Part shown: one piece after another, positions 44,563 to 53,643 of the stretch
Layout of the letters: every line of letters starts with the position of its first letter
Numbering within the stretch: the stretch's first letter is position 1
DNA from: Dactylonectria macrodidyma
Lineage: Eukaryota > Ascomycota > Sordariomycetes > Hypocreales > Nectriaceae
Reading direction: 5' to 3'
Length of the DNA stretch: 64,000 bases
Assembly (NCBI GenBank): GCA_020744425.1
Contig: JAGMUV010000035.1
Coordinates: 515,118-579,117, forward strand
Translations under genes and position numbers: made by a program
Notes under the pieces: model-generated
Databases searched by the model: none
The model's input: the letters and a program-made list of their open reading frames with translations, nothing else
What the model was told of the DNA's origin: nothing

Positions 44563-44781
44563 TGTCAGAAAGTTGGGTCCACAGCGGTCATTGATGGTAC
44601 CAATCAATTGATGAGAATTATCTAGAGAACAAAGGAAATTGAACAGCCATGTGTTCGGGCACAGCTATTTAAGCTCATGTCGTTAGGATTGGAATCTTTG
44701 ATGCGACAAGCCGGATGCACGACCCCAAGGTACGAGACGCGTTTCACATCGGTCGCATAAACCTGGTGGTGATATGCGACA
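44563..44781 (-). repeat. Solo LTR in MULE2, right side (219 bp, inverted)
   Basis: It begins TGTCAGAAAG and ends TATGCGACA on the plus strand, so it is inverted relative to the copies at 33120 and 40865. It is flanked by GCCAC at 44558-44562 and 44782-44786. It lies just inside the right TIR. Confidence 0.93.
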
Positions 44782-44961
44782 GCCACGAATGCCTCTTACA
44801 TAACGGATCTTATTCGCACCACCGGTGGTGCCGGAAGTCACGTGATATTAATCGCACCACCGGTGGTGCCGGTATGAGGTCCCTATTTGCACAGCTAGCT
44901 GTGCAAAAAGTCACGTGGTCTTATTGGCACAGCTAGCTGTGCCTGTATGAGCCCCCAATTC

Positions 44962-45001
44962 CAACCAACCAAGTCAAGTAACTTGGTTGTTGGACACACT
45001 G
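44962..45001 (+). repeat. Helitron terminus fragment
   Basis: CCAACCAAG ... CTTGGTTGTTGGACACACTG matches the last 38 or so bases of the Helitron end at 4820-4858 with a few differences. It likewise forms a hairpin before CACACTG. It abuts the right end of MULE1, so only the extreme tip of a third Helitron copy remains. Confidence 0.85.
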
Positions 45002-45061
45002 CTGTGCTTGACATCTTGGTGCAGGTCATGTTGGCTTGGCAGCTTGTCGTCCATCGCAATG

Positions 45062-45979
45062 TCAGCCGCGGGCGTCATTGCCGAGCAGCAGCTGGACGAC
45101 CTTCTCGTGACCCCCATCCGATGCCGCCTGTAACGCTGTCCCGTAGAATCCACCCTCGGCATGGATATCGGCATTCTTGGCGAGGAGAAGCTGGACAACC
45201 CTCTCGTGACCCTCAACTGATGCTGCCTGTAATGCCGTTCCAAACTCTCCACCTGGCGCATTGACATCAGCATTCTTGTCGAGAAGTAGCTCGACTACCC
45301 TCTCATGACCCTCAACTGATGCTACCTGTAACGCTGTCCCGAGCTCTCCACCGTGGTCATTAACGTCGGCATTCTCGTGGCCTCCATCTGACGCTGCCTG
45401 TAGTGCTGTTCCGTAGATTCCACCTTGTAAATTAACGTCGGCATTCTTGTCGAGCAGTAGCTGGATAACCTTTTCGTGGCCTGCAAGAGATGCCGCCTGT
45501 AATGCCGTCCCGTAGCGCCCGCCTTGTGCATTAACGTTGGCATTCCTGTCGAGGAGAACCTGGATAACCTTCTTATGGCCTATATCTGACGCTGCATGTA
45601 ATGCCGTTCCGAGCTCTCCGCCTTGCGCATCGACGTCGACATTATTGTCGAGGAGAAGCTGGACGATGCTGTCGTGTCCTTTAGCCGAAGCTAGATAGAG
45701 TGCTTTCTCTGCCATTGATGGGGGTCTAGGTCCACCATTTTCCTGAGGAGCACAGTCGCTCCGTGAAGCAGCCAGGGCTTTTTGGGCCGTGCTCACCTCC
45801 CCTTCTCCCGCTGCCCAAAGCAAAGCAGCAGGGTTGATACTATTGGCATCATGCCAATAAAGGATAGGTTCAAAAGCCAGTCGGCATCTCTGGCTGGTGC
45901 AGAGAAGCGCGACCCCTTCTATTGGTTCGAGAAAGGCGGCGATAGTGGCGAGAATTTCTGGAGGGAGGTTGAGTACCAT
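45062..45979 (-). CDS. F-box-like and ankyrin-repeat protein
   Basis: A single-exon 305-aa ORF. Residues 1-45 (LPPEILATIAAFLEPIEGVALLCTSQRC) resemble a fungal F-box-like opening. After a linker come about six ankyrin repeats in the common fungal pattern GTALQAAS-xGH-xxVVQLLLDKNADVN. The fourth repeat is short: GGHE runs directly into NADVN, missing the nine or so residues of the second helix (KVVQLLLDK in neighbours), an in-frame internal deletion. The ORF ends LLLGNDARG shortly after a repeat and only 60 bp from a Helitron terminus, so a longer ancestral array may have been cut. Such proteins may act as ubiquitin-ligase adaptors or in heterokaryon recognition; there is no evidence here for either. 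Confidence 0.8.
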   Translation of the reverse strand: MVLNLPPEILATIAAFLEPIEGVALLCTSQRCRLAFEPILYWHDANSINPAALLWAAGEGEVSTAQKALAASRSDCAPQENGGPRPPSMAEKALYLASAKGHDSIVQLLLDNNVDVDAQGGELGTALHAASDIGHKKVIQVLLDRNANVNAQGGRYGTALQAASLAGHEKVIQLLLDKNADVNLQGGIYGTALQAASDGGHENADVNDHGGELGTALQVASVEGHERVVELLLDKNADVNAPGGEFGTALQAASVEGHERVVQLLLAKNADIHAEGGFYGTALQAASDGGHEKVVQLLLGNDARG

Positions 45980-46470
45980 CAGACTGTTTGGCGTTGGGTG
46001 GATGGGAAGCAGAAGAGCTGCTAACCAGGGTCAGAATCGTCAGGAAACAGCCCAGTACAAAACTTGCAATTTTCGACTTTTGCGAATTTTCTTTCGCTCG
46101 CAGCCTCCTAAGCTGTTGATAACCCCTCTCGGGACCGGACCAGTCTCTTGGAAAAACACGATTCCGCCTCAGGGGGTCAACACTACTTCACTCTGCGGGG
46201 CGAAATCAAATCAGGATCACTTATCCCCTCAATTGCCGAAAGGCTCCGGGAAGTAACTCGCTCCAGTGTTATGATAGTATCTGGTGCAGGGTTTATTAAG
46301 CAGCGATAGTGTGCCTATCTGTTATGATCTTATGATTTGATGACTTGGTGGTCGAGAGAAAATCAGTGCTGAAAGAGGTATAGCCCAATGGCGTGACTGT
46401 AATTGGATTAATCCCTGCGAGTGACCGCGTCGGAGCCTTTCGATAATTGAGGGGATATCTTTCTCGCCAT
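45980..46470. other. Intergenic region between divergent genes
   Basis: It separates the ankyrin gene and the Zn2Cys6 fragment, which are transcribed away from each other. It presumably holds both promoters. No element was recognised. Confidence 0.5.
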
Positions 46471-46904
46471 ATGGAAACCCTCAGCGCGCCTTCAATCCCG
46501 TCCAGGCTTCTTATGTCGAGTAAATACCGGCCGCTGCTTCCCAACACTACACCAGCCTCGAGTTCAACAGAAGATGCCTCCGGCTCTCAGTCTCAATCTT
46601 CGTTTTCAGGCCTCGTCAAGATCCCCCGAATGGGAACTCGCGCGGCCTGCGAATCCTGTCGAAAGAAGAAGACGCGAGTAAGACCTCCCTTGACTTGGTT
46701 GTTGATTCTATTCAGGAATCATGCAAGTTAACGCGAGTGCAGTGCAATGGCGGCAGGCCTGTGTGCAATCGTTGCATTGAAACCACCACAGAGTGCATCT
46801 ACCGCACCGATGAGGCGGGAAAGAAGATATCAGACCTGGAAAGGCGCAGCAGCGAGGTGATTGCCGAAGCCAATCAAGTCGAAGATTTCCAGAGGATATT
46901 TTGA
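46471..46904 (+). pseudogene. Zn2Cys6 transcription factor, truncated
   Basis: The frame from ATG 46471 has a Ser-rich leader and then TRAACESCRKKKTR, the first half of a fungal binuclear zinc cluster. The second half (VQCNGGRPVCNRC, ETTTECIYRTD) starts at about 46736 after a probable intron beginning GTAAGACC at 46679. The acceptor is unclear. The words ACGCGAG occur at both borders, and joining TR to VQC in frame would need a non-standard donor (G then TAAG), so splicing may be damaged. After a short coiled-coil linker (DLERRSSEVIAEANQVEDF) the frame stops at 46904. The usual fungal transcription-factor middle domain of several hundred residues is absent. It is therefore at best a small DNA-binding fragment. 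Confidence 0.65.
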
Positions 46905-47679
46905 TGGCGAAGACGGCGTTCTTAGACGAAAAATTGCACCGATAAGTTATCGGAGTCTACTCTGTTGCCAGGACTGTCAAGGCACAGTTGTGCGTCAGCC
47001 ATCCTTAGCCACAACAAATGATAGTGGCGACAGTACCCCGTAGAGATGGCGGTGGCTCATGGCCACACCCACCAGCTGTGGTTATCATAATCAAATTGAT
47101 TGGATCATCATCGCTGTAAAGCCCTAAACAGAAAGTAGCTTCTTTAATTTCTCTACTACAGTATTCTCCCCCAGTATGATCAGACCACGCGTTTTGGGGT
47201 TTGTTTACTTCTCTCGACGCGTGTCAGTCCCGACTTACGGAGGACGATAGGGGACACTATTGCAAAACTCCCTTTTGGGTTTAGGCGCTCTGCCCCTTAG
47301 TCATCCGAGTACTTCGGGTCAGCATGAGATATGTACTGCGGACTAGCAGCGGGCCCGCGCGGTGATCTTGCGAGTCAGCTCAGACCAGGTCCTGAACCGG
47401 CTGTTTTGTGGCGCTGGATCAACAGGGGTAGTTCCGTCTTAGGCGGGTACAGTACTGGACTTCACGCGAGGCACAACACAGACGGACAATAGGGTGAGGG
47501 CTCAAATTGGAGCATCAATTAATAAGGGTATTTGTAAAATGGAGCTATAATACTGGCAAAACGCCCTACCCATCCCTCATATCCGATGACACTCCGAAAG
47601 TGGTTCGCTCGGCTGCCGGTGCCACACACCGTGAAACACAATTCTCTCAGCTTTAGTTTTCGCACAGGAAACTAGGCCA
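46905..47679. other. No supported gene
   Basis: This is the 3' side of the Zn2Cys6 fragment and of the next gene on the opposite strand. No coding signal or repeat was recognised. Confidence 0.5.
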
Positions 47680-48231
47680 TTACAGAATGGCAACGACGAA
47701 ACCGGCGACGGCAATGGCAGCCATGCCCATGCCGGACTGGTGTGAGGCAGCACCGGTGGAGTCCGAGTTGCTCTCGGAGGTGGACGAGGCACTGTCGGAG
47801 CCGCTGGTGCCAGTGCCAGTGGCGTCAGAGCTCAAGCCCGAGCCGCTGCCGGTCTCACAGGCGTCGATGCCGGTGGCGTACGAGCTGAGGGCCGGGCACT
47901 CGGACAGGGCAGAGGACAAAGCGTCCTTGTTCTCGTCGTACCAGGACACGACCTCGGAGCTGTAGCTGGCGTACTCCTTGCTGAGGCTGGCGGGGGTGTG
48001 GAAGTTGCAAGGGTCGGTCTGGGGGTTCTCGAGAAGGTCGGAGGCGATTGCCGCGGGAGGAGTGGGCACGTCGGCATAGATGTCGAGGATGGAGCTCTGG
48101 CACTCGTCGGAGAGGACGCTGGTGGCAGTGGCACGAGCCTCGATCTCACGCTTCATGTTGGGATGGGCCATGAAGCTGGCCGAGGCGGCCGTGGCGAGGA
48201 GGGTGGTGGCGAGGAGGATCTTGGACTGCAT
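47680..48231 (-). CDS. Secreted GPI-anchored protein, infection-structure-specific-protein-like
   Basis: A single-exon 183-aa ORF. It has a signal peptide (KILLATTLLATAASASFMA, cleavage near residue 20) and a dibasic Kex2-type site (MKREIEAR). A small domain with four or five cysteines follows, including SDECQSSILDIYADVPTPP, DPCNFHTPASLS, SSALSECPALSSYATGIDAC. A Ser/Thr/Gly-rich stretch leads to a hydrophobic C-terminus (MAAIAVAGFVVAIL) typical of a GPI-attachment signal. The PTPP and YxSxxxSWY patterns recall fungal proteins often annotated as infection structure specific protein. It should reside on the plasma membrane or in the cell wall. The codons are GC-rich and the ORF is intact, so this is probably an expressed host gene. 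Confidence 0.88.
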   Translation of the reverse strand: MQSKILLATTLLATAASASFMAHPNMKREIEARATATSVLSDECQSSILDIYADVPTPPAAIASDLLENPQTDPCNFHTPASLSKEYASYSSEVVSWYDENKDALSSALSECPALSSYATGIDACETGSGSGLSSDATGTGTSGSDSASSTSESNSDSTGAASHQSGMGMAAIAVAGFVVAIL

Positions 48232-48333
48232 CTTGACGATGTGGTGATGTGTTTGTGTGTGTGTATCAGGGGTATAGATGCGAGTGAATGAGGATTGTTT
48301 AAGAGAAACCGCCTTATAGATGGAGGAGAAGGG

Positions 48334-48343
48334 CCTCTTTATA
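48334..48343 (-). promoter_or_regulatory. Possible TATA box of the GPI-protein gene
   Basis: TATAAAGAGG on the minus strand lies about 103 bp upstream of the ATG at 48231, a plausible distance for a fungal core promoter. Confidence 0.45.
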
Positions 48344-50154
48344 CCAGCCCGGCCTCAATAGCGTTTTAGTCCTCATGGCCAAGCTTCAGATCGTTTCCTC
48401 GGAATGCAACACCGCTTAGCAGCGACTGACAACAGCTTTGTCTCTCCACGGGCGTCCAAAGACACCAACACCAGACACCATGCTAGCGCTTATCAGGACT
48501 CGGAACAACTACTGCCCTGTGGTAGGCAGACTCTTCTGGAGCGGACAAAATTAAGTCTAATCTGAGGCTGACTTTACAGTAGGAGCGTCTTAGTTGAGGA
48601 GGCCCTATGAGCTCGGATAGGGTGCCGAGGTGAGGTCAGAGTTGCTGGAGAGAACGGGATAGGCCCCTGGTCGCGTGTGGACGGTGTGACTTGACCAGTC
48701 CGCTTTCAGTGGACAATTAACCTGTATCATGGCAATTGACAAGGCTTATGCCGACTGAGTTTGACAAAAATTAAGGTGCAGAGATGGGAGGATGGCTTGT
48801 GCACTTTCACACCCTTGTTCGCAATTTTAAACTGGATAGTATCCCTGTCAGGCTTCCATGAAACCAATCTGACTAAAATACAGTACTGGATGGTACCATG
48901 TATTACTCCCAGGAACACGCCCTGTTCCTGCTTCTCCCCCAATCGTAGCAATACAAATGACCCTCCGGTTTCTCCCCGAGAAGCGGGGCCGGAAAACGCA
49001 AAATTAAGTCCAGTTCGTTGAAATCGCCCACCAATTCCAAAGCGCGCTAATAAAAACAGGGGGTCAATGTCATTGAGACATTGCTGTTCAGAAATGGATC
49101 AAAAAGTAGAAATTTATCAAAATTACGCCCGGAGGATCCAATTAGCACGAATTTTAAGACGCGTTAGAACGCGACAGTGACCTGTTTCATGGCCATTGCG
49201 AAGGTGTAGAAGGCGACAACTCGATATAAAAGATTGTACCTCCCCAAGCTACGCGCAGACAATCCCAAACCTTGTCCCACATCCCAAACCTTAAATGTCC
49301 GAGAGTTGTTGGTGCGATGCCGCTTATTATTCGCTGACCCTTGCATTTAGGACGGGAGGGATTCTGTCGGGCTTCGAAGACAAGAGACGGCGGGATTACT
49401 GTCCGGTGCAAGATGTGTAGATCCTGGTGGGCTACCCAGTCGGGAAGCTCTCGCTTTAATAGGTTGAGACGAGAATAGAGTCTCGAAGCGTACTCAGTAT
49501 TGTCGGTACCTGTGTTAGAGGCTACCACGTGTTTCACCTACTCCATATGAGGGCCCTAGTACTCCTCTAACTTCGGAAGCTGGAGTTTACCGCAGAGATA
49601 ACTCGTACTTCAACGTCTCCCACACAAGATTACTCCTCATGGAAATTGAGCCGACATCTCATTCCAAGCTACAAAATGGGTTACCGTCGGATTTCTATAA
49701 AGCACCTGATTGTGGGTTGTCAGGATGATGGATGTAGTTCTGGGGTATCTGCCATGTTATTGGCAAGTCGGGGCGCGTGGATGTACTCGCTGACATATCT
49801 TAGCACTAGCATCGGACCGTGGCCGGCGATGAACGAAATGCGTTCATCGCGCCGGAGGAGTGGCCTCTTAACGCGTCAATCAATCACGCTAAACCTGCCC
49901 CCTGCCATGTTTTTGTACATCGCGTAGCCCTATTCGACTGAATCGATCGATTTTTGATCGAACGCCAATAAATTCGATTCGACATTCGTAAAACTTGGCA
50001 TCGAATAAATCTATCGATTCGATTCCCATTCGTTCGATGTCTGACTCTGCCATTGGATCTCCATGTCCGCATTGTTCTTATCTTTGATTCCACCGTTCAG
50101 AGGGAGTTCATCTCCCGAACCCGGATCACTACTATGACCCAGACCTGCGTATTG

Positions 50155-50250
50155 GGATACAATATATCGATATCAACTCTGCTATCTGGATATATCGATA
50201 TGGATATATATCGATATGGATATAACTCTCTGCCTCTTAAATGGATATCC
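50155..50250. repeat. Palindromic GATATC/ATCGATAT-rich block
   Basis: The words ATATCGAT, GGATAT and GATATCC recur about a dozen times in 95 bp and would allow several overlapping hairpins. Together with the ATTCGAT-rich block at 49930-50040, it may be the remains of a structured transposon end. Confidence 0.55.
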
Positions 50251-50544
50251 AGATTGATATCCACCTAAATACCGCTCTCTGATTGGCTGAAAAGATCTTA
50301 TCAATTGATTCAGCCGAAGGCTGTCTTTGCCTTTCGGTACGAAAGGTCTTCTTAAGCTCTGGGATTTCCACCCCCAAAATTTGGCCCCCCCCTTGCAAAA
50401 TTACCCGATTAAGCGATGCGCAACCGCACCTCCTAATTGGTCCTAATCCTCCCACTCTCATTTGCCACAAATCCTCCCACTCTCATTTGACACAAATCCT
50501 CCCACTCTCTTTTAGCACATGTGGATGAGCTTCGAATTCACCCG

Positions 50545-50563
50545 CCCCCCCCCCCCCCCCCCC
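50545..50563. repeat. Homopolymer of 19 C
   Basis: An uninterrupted C-run follows CCCG. It is unusual in length for this AT-rich neighbourhood and also a likely site of sequencing length error. Confidence 0.9.
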
Positions 50564-50899
50564 GAGATCAAGTGTAGAGAAGTCCTTATTGGCTGGGATT
50601 TTTCTGTTAAGAATTACGTAGGATTCACGTGAGCTTTTAATTTATAATAATGTTGTTACTCTTGTTGTTTGCATTTAGTGAGATTCCTGCTTCTACTTGA
50701 GTTAGGTGAAATCTATTAACTTTATATTAGATCGGACTTTTAATATATAATATATATATATATTGGAAACAGTGGATTGATTTTTCTCGAAATCTCATTA
50801 TTGATCTCCTTTATACCTTTTGGAATACCTGGTAGCCACTTGGCGGAGATTTTTGGTTTATAGTGGATTTCTGGTGCTGCGAACCCCGCTTCAGACGTC

Positions 50900-51835
50900 A
50901 TCATCGTCATGGAACGCGAACCGGACGTTCCGGGCGGGGGTCATCATCGTCCCCTGCGTAAAAGAGCCAGAACGACAAGGGCAATGGAATCGAAACAACA
51001 AGAGCGTGATAGGGAATGCGGGAGAAGGAGCAGGAGAGCAGTGAGGGAGGAGCGTCGACCCGTAACCGACCTAAGAAAAGGACCACGCCTAAGGCGGCTG
51101 TGTTGAGATCCGTTGTCACGGATCAATGGCTATTCCGATCTATTGGTGGCTGGGATGTGGATGGTCTCCTTGTCAGTAGCTTCCGCTGGTTAGCGCTAGT
51201 TTTCTTCTTCAATCAATTCAACCTGCACATTTTAACAGGCTGGCATCATAATCGAGGCAATCCAGGGCCTGAAATAACTCCTATAACAAGACTTCAATAA
51301 GAAAATGGAAATCATAAAGGCCGAGTTTCAGCTCGAGTTTATAAAGCTTTATGACCGTATGGCTAAAGAAGTCGCTAGGACCATGGCCTAGATAGCATAA
51401 GAGTTATCCCAAGTCTGTAAGCAGCTTACCCAGGTTTGCTACGAGCTGGAATAAACCCAGCTACAGTTGGATATTATAAATAATGCTTATGCAGCACGAT
51501 TGCCTAGCAAGACATATGCGGATGCTGCCGGAATAACCCCTGTTAGTATTACTAATCTAATTCCACCCACGGTTCGATCGGCAACTCCGGAACCGGTGTT
51601 CTGCACAGTAGACACATCCAGGGTGCCCGAGGATCATATTGGAGATACTACACCAGTAGTGCTTCGCAGGACCATTGAATAGGAAATGCGAACGTCTAGC
51701 GACCAACCTAGTTGGCGATGCGTTGCAGTGACCAGAGATGGGCGAAATACTAACCGCCTGAGGGTCATCGGTAGGAACGAGGAAGAACTGAAGAGGATCA
51801 AGGCGATCATCGTGGCTAAGAACATTTGTGGCTAA
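50900..51835 (+). pseudogene. Tad1-like LINE ORF1 fragment, degraded
   Basis: From about 51308 a frame reads AEFQLEFIKLYDRMAKEVAR, then TMA, IA, ELSQVCKQLTQVCYELE and TQLQLDIINNAYAARLPSKT, separated by TAG/TAA. It goes on with YADAAG, FCTVDTSRV, a stop, WRCVAVTRDGRNTNRLRVIG and NEEELKRIKAII. This order is characteristic of ORF1 of fungal Tad1-type LINEs. At least four stops occur where glutamine is expected, the CAG/CAA-to-TAG/TAA pattern of C-to-T mutation. Basic, Arg-rich sequence at 50909-51106 may be the N-terminal part. No zinc knuckles, reverse transcriptase or endonuclease follow. Confidence 0.75.
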
Positions 51836-52086
51836 CAGACCGGACAGACCGGTCAGACCGGTCGGTCTAGGGTATTCTGGATCGGTCTGGGTTGGCCTAA
51901 ATGGGCTACTGTTTCAGTGCCCCCATTGGTCCACTGCGCCCTTAGGAAGACGGGGAAGGTCTGTTTACTCATGCACTTGCCAGAAAACTATTGCGAAAAA
52001 TTCGCGTCGTGCTCCGTACGTGCGCATCCATACCTGCATCTTGATATCTTGTAGCAGGACTTCGAGCCCCGTGCCGTCTATACCGC

Positions 52087-52460
52087 AGTCTCTTGATCCT
52101 GTCTCAAGTATTGACCCTCACCCTATTGGCTAGCTCTTAGTTCCGCATTAAACTCTTCAAATCGTGCCACTAGTGGGTTGCTGCACGTGTTGAGAAGAGG
52201 GCGCGGTTTTAAGTGGTCGGCTCTGGGTAGTGGACGAAGAGACTTGGCCAATAGGGCGCGTGTGTGTGTTACCTTTGTTTTGCGTAGCCAATAAGACCTA
52301 TGCAGCATGCTTTGGGGAGCAGGCACCATTTTGAGTAAAACAGGCTCTAGTTGCAAGCTTCGTACCGAAAGGCTACTCAGCGCAAGGGAGCCGCCAACTT
52401 GCCCGCCTCGCCCAGCTTCCAACTTCCAACGTCCCCCGGCGGACGTGCGCCTTCCCCTGT
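52087..52460 (+). repeat. Diverged Helitron terminal fragment with a flipped segment
   Basis: It matches 4205-4580 of the left Helitron arm, but bases 52169-52336 are inverted relative to both arms. Outer parts (TTGACCCTCACCCTATT before; AAGCTTCGTACCGAAAGGC and CCCCCGGCGGACGTGCGCC after) stay in the same order and orientation. Homology ends at about 52460. Confidence 0.85.
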
Positions 52461-52984
52461 ACATTAAGTCTTTGGTGCAGACAGGTCAAAAAGTTTCTCC
52501 AGCTCTGATTGGTCCAAATGGCCTCAAATCGTTCAACGATTGGACGTCTGCCGTTTTAAAGTGGGCCCCAGTTTTATGGGGCTCAAAAAGTTTCTCGGGC
52601 CTTTATTGGCCCAAATTTGTATGGACGGCCGCAAAACGTGTAACAACTGGATGACGGCCTCAAAAAAGTGGGACCATACTTTAGCAGCTGGCATTACCCC
52701 TGCTTTGTTTACGTTGAATTTCACACACCCCCAGTTTATTTACTTTGGATTTCGTACCCAATGCTGCTTGATGTCTTGCTTTATTGCGCGCAATGAGTCC
52801 GAAGTCTACTCCTCAACAGCTACAAGATGACATAATTTCCATGAGAAACCGGCAGGTGACTTCGTTAGCAATAGGAAATCTGCGGGTAACATTAAGAATT
52901 GCCTGGAGTGCCGTAATCAGTGCAATTCTCATGTCAGCTGTCTCCGCTCCGTAGGGCATTCAATGCTAACTAAATAAAGAATTC
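52461..52984. other. No gene; low-level internal repeats
   Basis: The phrases CAAAAAGTTTCTC and TTGGCCCAAAT/TTGGTCCAAAT recur at 52488-52515 and 52579-52610, suggesting an internal duplication. No coding region is supported. Confidence 0.45.
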
Positions 52985-53643
52985 AGAGGCGCGATTCGAC
53001 CGCCTCGGCCAGCCAGTCGTCCAGGTCAAAGCTAAGAACGTCGGCCCTGGTGCGGCTGCTGCCCCCGATGGCAAGGCAGGGAACCTTGCAAAGCAGATTC
53101 CCATACATTAGCGCCCGTCTAATGCTGACGTCCAACCTTTAGCAGCCAGTTGGCCTCTGCAACGGCGCTCGCGGTACGATTTACGACATCGGCTGGGCAC
53201 CTGGGGCCGGCCCCATCCAAGACCCTCCCTGTGTTGTCATGATGGAGTTTGGCAAATACAGCGGACCGGTATTCCTGACCACCGCTGAGAGCAGGAAGAT
53301 TATGCCGATTCTCCCAGTAGAGAGGGACTTCCTCATCAGAGCCACTTTCTGCGCCTGCACGCAGTTTCCCCTGCTCGTATGCTACGCAATTACCATGCAC
53401 AAGTCACAAAGTACCACCGAAGACATGATAGTTACAGATCTGTCCTGCCGGGACTTTCGGACTGGTTTAAGCTACGTGGCTATCTCTCGCGTGAAAATGG
53501 TCTACAGGTCTCCCCCGGATGGCATGAAGATGAAGGTGAAGATGAGGGATCAGGAGCTTCGGAAACGACAGGTGCTCACGCGGAATCTGTACATGTCACA
53601 TAATGCCAAGAATGGCCATGGCAATGGATCAGTAGGTAGATAA
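52985..53643 (+). pseudogene. Helitron helicase C-terminal remnant
   Basis: Two frames together read FDRLGQPVVQVKAKNVGPGA, a frameshift near 53106, then ARLMLTSNL, TAG, QPVGLCNGARGTIYDIGWAP, and an ORF to 53643. That ORF contains FPLLVCYAITMHKSQSTT and FRTGLSYVAISRVK. These are the last motifs of the PIF1/RecD-like helicase in Helitrons. The TAG replaces the tryptophan expected in NLWQP. Forty bases after the stop the right Helitron copy begins, so this relic seems to be the 3' end of another Helitron placed head-to-tail in front of it. It is not functional. Confidence 0.85.

Larger units (their letters stand above)
40538..44883 (-). mobile_element. Hop-like Mutator element MULE2 (4346 bp)
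   Basis: Perfect 100-bp TIRs (40538-40637 and 44784-44883) begin GGGACCTCATACCGGCACC and hold two copies of the palindrome GCACCACCGGTGGTGC around CACGTGA. The element is bordered by the 9-bp duplication TATTTGCAC. It encodes an intact transposase (minus) and a convergent second ORF (plus), and carries two solo LTRs, one near each end. It is a different subfamily from MULE1, into which it has inserted. Confidence 0.95.
36130..44956 (-). mobile_element. Hop-like Mutator element MULE1, interrupted by MULE2
   Basis: Terminal inverted repeats of about 94 bp start GGGGGCTCATACAGGCAC. The left one is 36130-36223; the right one is 44956 back to 44884, interrupted by MULE2, then 40537 back to about 40508. 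Each TIR holds two copies of the palindrome GCACAGCTAGCTGTGC around a CACGTGA core. Without MULE2 the element is about 4.47 kb. It encodes a transposase (minus) and a convergent second ORF (plus), and has received a solo LTR at 36266. The outer flanks do not show a 9-bp duplication: the left flank is PB3 leader and the right flank a Helitron end. Confidence 0.9.
48344..50899. other. Long stretch with no supported gene
   Basis: Short ORFs at 48727-49537 show no motif. There is a cluster of ATCGAT/TTCGATT words at about 49930-50040, GATATC/ATCGATAT words at about 50155-50250, three copies of CCTCCCACTCTC at 50449-50510, a 19-base C-run at 50545-50563, and an AT alternation at about 50740-50765. 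Confidence 0.5.
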
